A program made the position numbers and the translations under genes. A model generated the notes under the pieces. That model worked only from the letters and a program-made list of their open reading frames with translations, did not search any database and was not told the origin of the DNA. From contig NW_002060947.1 of the NCBI RefSeq assembly GCF_000150275.1, positions 5,132,702-5,196,701 of the forward strand: DNA of 64,000 nucleotides, in the 5' to 3' direction. Every line of letters begins with the position of its first letter. The stretch's first letter is position 1. Source of the stretch: Trichoplax adhaerens (Eukaryota; Placozoa; Uniplacotomia; Trichoplacea; Trichoplacidae). Shown here one piece after another: positions 59,701 to 64,000 of the stretch.

Positions 59701-62700
59701 TTAATATAATGATGTTATATATATGCAATCATTCTTTTTTGTTCAAGCTTAAAACGATATCATATTTATTATACGATAAAGAATACTTTTCACATTCAGT
59801 TGATAAAATCTTTCCTATCTTTTAATTTGTATATTTTTTATCTAAGGAAGATATATTCAGCATTGAATATTGCAGTTTTAGGAGATTTGTTCAAGCGTAA
59901 TTATACACTATATCCGCTTATGTTATGTATTTTTCGTGTGATTAACATGTAGCGTGTATCCTTTGGTATATAATGGCGGCTACCATCCTAAGTAATGCCT
60001 TACGGCGTAGCTTAGTACTTCTACTGATTGGAATTTGGTTTCCATCAGGTTAGTTAGCAGTCGTTACTACATATACAAAGCCTATAGATTATTCGCGAAT
60101 TATAGATTTCGATATATTATTTAACGTATGTTGGCAATTTAATATTGGTTTTGCTGCAGCACTAGTTTATTTCTAAAAATTTATGCAACGAATATAACTT
60201 AATATACTGTTGCGAAACAACTAAATTCAATATATGCATATCAATGCATTCTCGTGATTTTTATTTGTACTGTATTTTAATCCATAGTTTAATATTTAAT
60301 TATTTTTGATTTTAATAATTCTTGGCTTCAGTGCAAATTAATTGCGGATATGAAAAGATTTTAAAAGTCAGTTCTAATGATAATTTTTATCACATAGTAA
60401 TAAGGGATGAGTATCGCTGCAAACTATAAGGCCAGCAATTATTGATGATTAAACTATAGCGTAATTTACTTTGCTTATTAAAATCATTAACTGAAGAGCC
60501 ATTGTGATATATACCAATCACGAAATTCCAAATTTTAGAAAAATAAGGGCTTTAATGAATCTTATACAAAGATTAACTACACACAGCTCTACTCTAGCCG
60601 AATACTACTACTAAAGACTTCTACAGCGAACTAACAGAATAATCTAAAGTTGCATGCTTTTATACTTTTCGTAGCATTCGCAGCTACAATCCGCATGGCA
60701 ACCTTTTACCTTATTTTACACATAGTTAAATTATTCTTATTAAGTAACACTATTCTACTGCGGACCATCATTAATCCAATATGGATACGACTACAGTACT
60801 TACGTAGATATTATTCACACCAGTCAAAGTACAATGAATTAACCATATCCTAATATATGATTTACAGTTCTATTTTTACCTATAGCCTTATTAGTAACTC
60901 AACACCTTACTGTATATAGTCATCTGTACTCTAGCATAGGGTCTATATCACTACAGTCTATAGTTATAGCTACCAAATATCTCTTAGGATAAATTTCTAC
61001 CGTACATTATACTAAACATGGCTAACAGTCTATAATCACAATACTAGTTACATTACAGTCATCCAATGAGTTCATACAGTGCTAACTGAAATTAAAATTT
61101 GGTTATTTTGTATTATCGTATTACTCAGATCTTCGAGTTGACAATTTAATATTTAAGTAATAATATCGTCGCCATTTACAGAACTTTATGATCGATATAA
61201 CTACAAGGAAATGTATTTGAGATAGTATAGATTTTAAATTAACTTCTACGTGTAGTAATCATCAATGACACAAAAGATATTTCGTTCCACATGAAATATA
61301 CATTACTTTGTAAACTACTCTTCATCACAGCTACCAACTCCAGCGATGCTAATTAACTGCCTATCTTAAGCTAGGCTGCTTATATCGTAAAATTTTAACA
61401 AAATATGAAACACCTTTTCATAGTGTTATTTCGAAAATAATTCTCTCGATATAACATTATTGAAATGGTTAGTAATGGGATGATGAATCTTTCGATAGTG
61501 ATAAATTAAAAATGCGCTTAATATGTACAAATTAGCAATCAATGTCGTAAATATGAGACAATGCCTTGAATACTGTTGCCATTTCGATTAATTAATTATT
61601 AATGCAACATATAATTAGAAACTAACAAATGATAATGATACATCAAATCATTTTACTTTTGATTTACAATGACTAATTCAAAAAATACAATAAAGATTGA
61701 TTCTAATTTTAGATTGAGTTTGCATAATTCGTTAGTAAATTCTGTTCTAGAAACTTATCTTTCCTAAAGAATTCGTAAGTACAAACATGATTATTTTCAT
61801 AAGTATTAAGTTTAATATTGTATGAATTAATTGAGCTAAAATTATCGTAAAGTTCTGAAGACGTATCTTTAGATATTGCATGCAGTAAATTACTCCATAA
61901 ATTACGATGAAAATTCTTCAGAATGTCTTTCATGGTGACACTTAATAGTGAAGAATATGATCAAATATTAATAATAATGTTTCTAAATTGCACGAAGTTC
62001 TGTATTAGTAACAGAAATGATATCATATTTTGTTACGAAAGATCACATTATTATTGAAACAAGAAATGATATCTTAATTAGTAAGCATTCACAAAGTAAC
62101 ATTTGAATTGACTCATTAATTTTGGTTATGGTCACCTGGTGGCACTTTGACGAATAATCATATTTCCTAGGTTATTGTTATTTATTGCATAGAACCGATC
62201 AACGGAAACAAAAATTCATGTTATTGCTAATAACGGAATTAGTGCTTACGTACGATCTTTGTCATATTTTACGTAAGAGAGTCATTTAACTCAGTTCGTA
62301 CAACGTAAAGATCTGCAGTTATTTGGAATTAGTTATCTTCATACTTTTAAACTAATAGTCTACTGTACATCATAAAATCAGCGATAAGAAAAATACTCGT
62401 ACTGGCTCAATTCCACTTTAATAGCCCTACTAAATCTATTGAAGGCTTGCACCATTTTGCCAATTGATTTGAATTTTAGATGCATAATACTAATTATTTT
62501 CTCCACGATACATAAAATACTATAAATCTTGTATTTCTTAAATTACATACCTTACTATATAGTATGTTAAATTCCGAAAGTATTCCTGTATTGGGTATCT
62601 TATCTAATGATTAATTAACAGAATTCGAAGACATTTTTAATAGTAAATACTTAAAATCAGTTTATAGACTTATACATAAGATCATAATTATTGAAAATAT

Positions 62701-62835
62701 AAATTTATAGTTTAAATTTAATTACAAGTATTCAGTCTTGAAAACAGTATTGCTACAAGATAGCGTAATTTACGAAGCATAAATCGACTCACTGAATTTC
62801 ATATCGTGGAATAATATCTGCGTTATCGGAAATAA
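56799..62835. other. Long intergenic region, nothing recognised
   Basis: About 6 kb of AT-rich sequence with only short chance ORFs (for example 59508-59693, 60650-60853 and 61709-61933) and no shared repeat, receptor fragment, tRNA or retroelement protein that I can identify. Confidence 0.5.
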
Positions 62836-63187
62836 TTTTCTTCTACTAATAGATATATCATGAATTAGACGCCTCGTATTATGCATTAAACAATAATTTT
62901 AAGAAATCCTTTTATCATTGGAGCGCGGTATATCGTATTCATATACTCCTCTGCAGTACTTCTTGAGTCCTAGTTAGAACTATTAGCTTTAAAATCTTTC
63001 AATGAATAGAAGTTGATCGTACCTACCGCTACTTTAGGAAAGTGACAGTATTTACAGACATAGACATCTAATGACAAATATAAGATAATCAGATTACATT
63101 GCATTCATACATGGAATATTTTTGAATTAATCTGCAATTTACCATAACTTAGTTACAATCACAGTTATTCGAACTGTAAAGTAGATA
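62836..63187 (-). mobile_element. Degenerate partial LTR-1
   Basis: About 350 bp resembling the middle of LTR-1 in reverse complement. Matching landmarks in order are GACGCCTCGTATTATGCATTAAAC, GCGGTATATCGTATTCATATACTCCTC, the CAGTATTTACAGACATAGACATCTAATGAC block, and ATTCGAACTGTAAAGTAGAT. Both termini are missing and many bases differ, so it is an old truncated copy. Repeat R6 follows it. Confidence 0.75.
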
Positions 63188-63208
63188 TCACTTCGTGACA
63201 GTCACTGA

Positions 63209-63562
63209 CTGATACCTATCTTATTTTCATCAGATAATATTTTGTGATATTTATTAAACATGTCGTTATTTATGATGTTAGACGTTCTTTTAGAGACAAA
63301 TGTGTAGTTACACAACATTATGTATGCACTAATAACTAATAATTACGTATTGAGTATAAAATTCATTAGTTTATCAATATAAGTTTGGGTTTATCTTTGT
63401 CAAATGAGACTATAAGGTTATTGTTCCTTAGGACGATAGGAAACCGTGAGCATTCAGTGTTTTAATGTAGGTAGAAATCGGGGGAATACCTGACAGTAGA
63501 CTTGTAGTTTTAGTTTTATGTAGTAGCTAATTTTTTGCCGTTACGAATTTTGATTTGCAACA
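63209..63562 (+). repeat. Dispersed repeat R6, longer copy
   Basis: It matches 20815-21012 at the start (TTATTTTCATCAGATAATAT) and from about 63440 to the end (TTTAATGTAGGTAGA, CCTGACAGTAGACTTG, TACGAATTTTGATTTG). About 150 bp in the middle have no counterpart in the shorter copy. Identity unknown; the TG...CA-like ends suggest an LTR or LTR-derived element. Confidence 0.62.
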
Positions 63563-64000
63563 GTAGATTATTCTAAACTTCGTTATTTAACTACTAATTT
63601 TAATATCGTGATCTCGCGAAATGTCAGCACCATATTAAAACACTATGTATCTTGTTTACAAACTTGACTAAATAAGAGTAAGCGAGCAACGTTGTAGTAA
63701 CATAGATATTCCTATTCTCATATCTAAAGTACTGTGATATAACACTGTGAAGCCTATTGTCAATAGCTCATTAACTGACAGCATTACAATTAGTTCTCAA
63801 GGCGTAAATTAATTATCTATCATATTTTAAGAGTAAAAATGATTTTAAACTCGTACTAGAACTATACCGTAAACTAATAATTTCTATTTCAAATGATCTA
63901 GCCTCAGCTTTGTGGTGCATAGATGTTAAATATTGCAAGTGCGACCAGAAAAATACAACAATAATGTGTTCAAATTTCGAAATGAAAGAGATTCCAACTG
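63563..64000. other. Intergenic, nothing recognised
   Basis: AT-rich end of the window; no gene or repeat seen. Confidence 0.5.

Overview
This is an AT-rich animal (metazoan) genomic window. It holds a one-strand cluster of intronless rhodopsin-like (class A) seven-transmembrane receptor genes, two tandem intron-rich RTN4IP1-like oxidoreductase genes, and scattered LTR-retrotransposon remnants. GT-AG introns of about 70-370 bp, tandem single-exon receptors and low GC would fit an early-branching, compact animal genome such as a placozoan. That assignment is inference; no species marker was seen.

Layout. 63-112 is an assembly gap. 830-1827 is a decayed receptor gene. Seven intact receptors follow, all on the minus strand: 3828-4802, 8953-9972, 12440-13396, 19119-20183, 23457-24458, 28756-29772 and 47286-48344, mostly separated by 2.5-5.7 kb without recognisable genes. 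Between the sixth and seventh receptor lie the two RTN4IP1-like genes (34874-36727 and 39334-41695, minus), each with eight exons in matching phases. From 48.3 to 64 kb I recognise no gene, only repeats.

The receptors share a private signature: DRY[YF] at the end of TM3, an RPG motif after TM5, T/N-W-P-F/Y-F in TM6 in place of the usual C-W-x-P, and NPxxY followed by xxFD in TM7. ECL2 carries an acidic VYPDD-like stretch before its cysteine, and ECL3 a basic GKSLR-like stretch. One intact gene (12440-13396) and the pseudogene form a second subfamily with YYxYD after NPxxY. Several members have lost landmark residues, notably 19119-20183, which lacks the ECL2 cysteine and has NPFLC in place of NPxxY.

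Repeats. LTR-1 (about 630 bp) is present at 16648-17277 (-), 24923-25553 (+), 26918-27819 (+, with a partial second LTR) and 53956-54584 (+), plus a degenerate copy at 62836-63187. LTR-2 is at 16386-16647 (fragment), 42810-43762 and 56233-56667. An LTR-3-like element with a triplicated 72-bp segment lies at 32345-32923. A decayed Ty3/Gypsy-type gag with an adjacent primer-binding site complementary to tRNA-Ser lies at 17921-18509. Several LTRs carry intact 5-bp target-site duplications, so they are genuine solo LTRs. No reverse transcriptase or integrase was recognised.

The receptors are presumably plasma-membrane sensors acting through G proteins, with unknown ligands. The oxidoreductases look like unrelated housekeeping genes that happen to sit inside the array.
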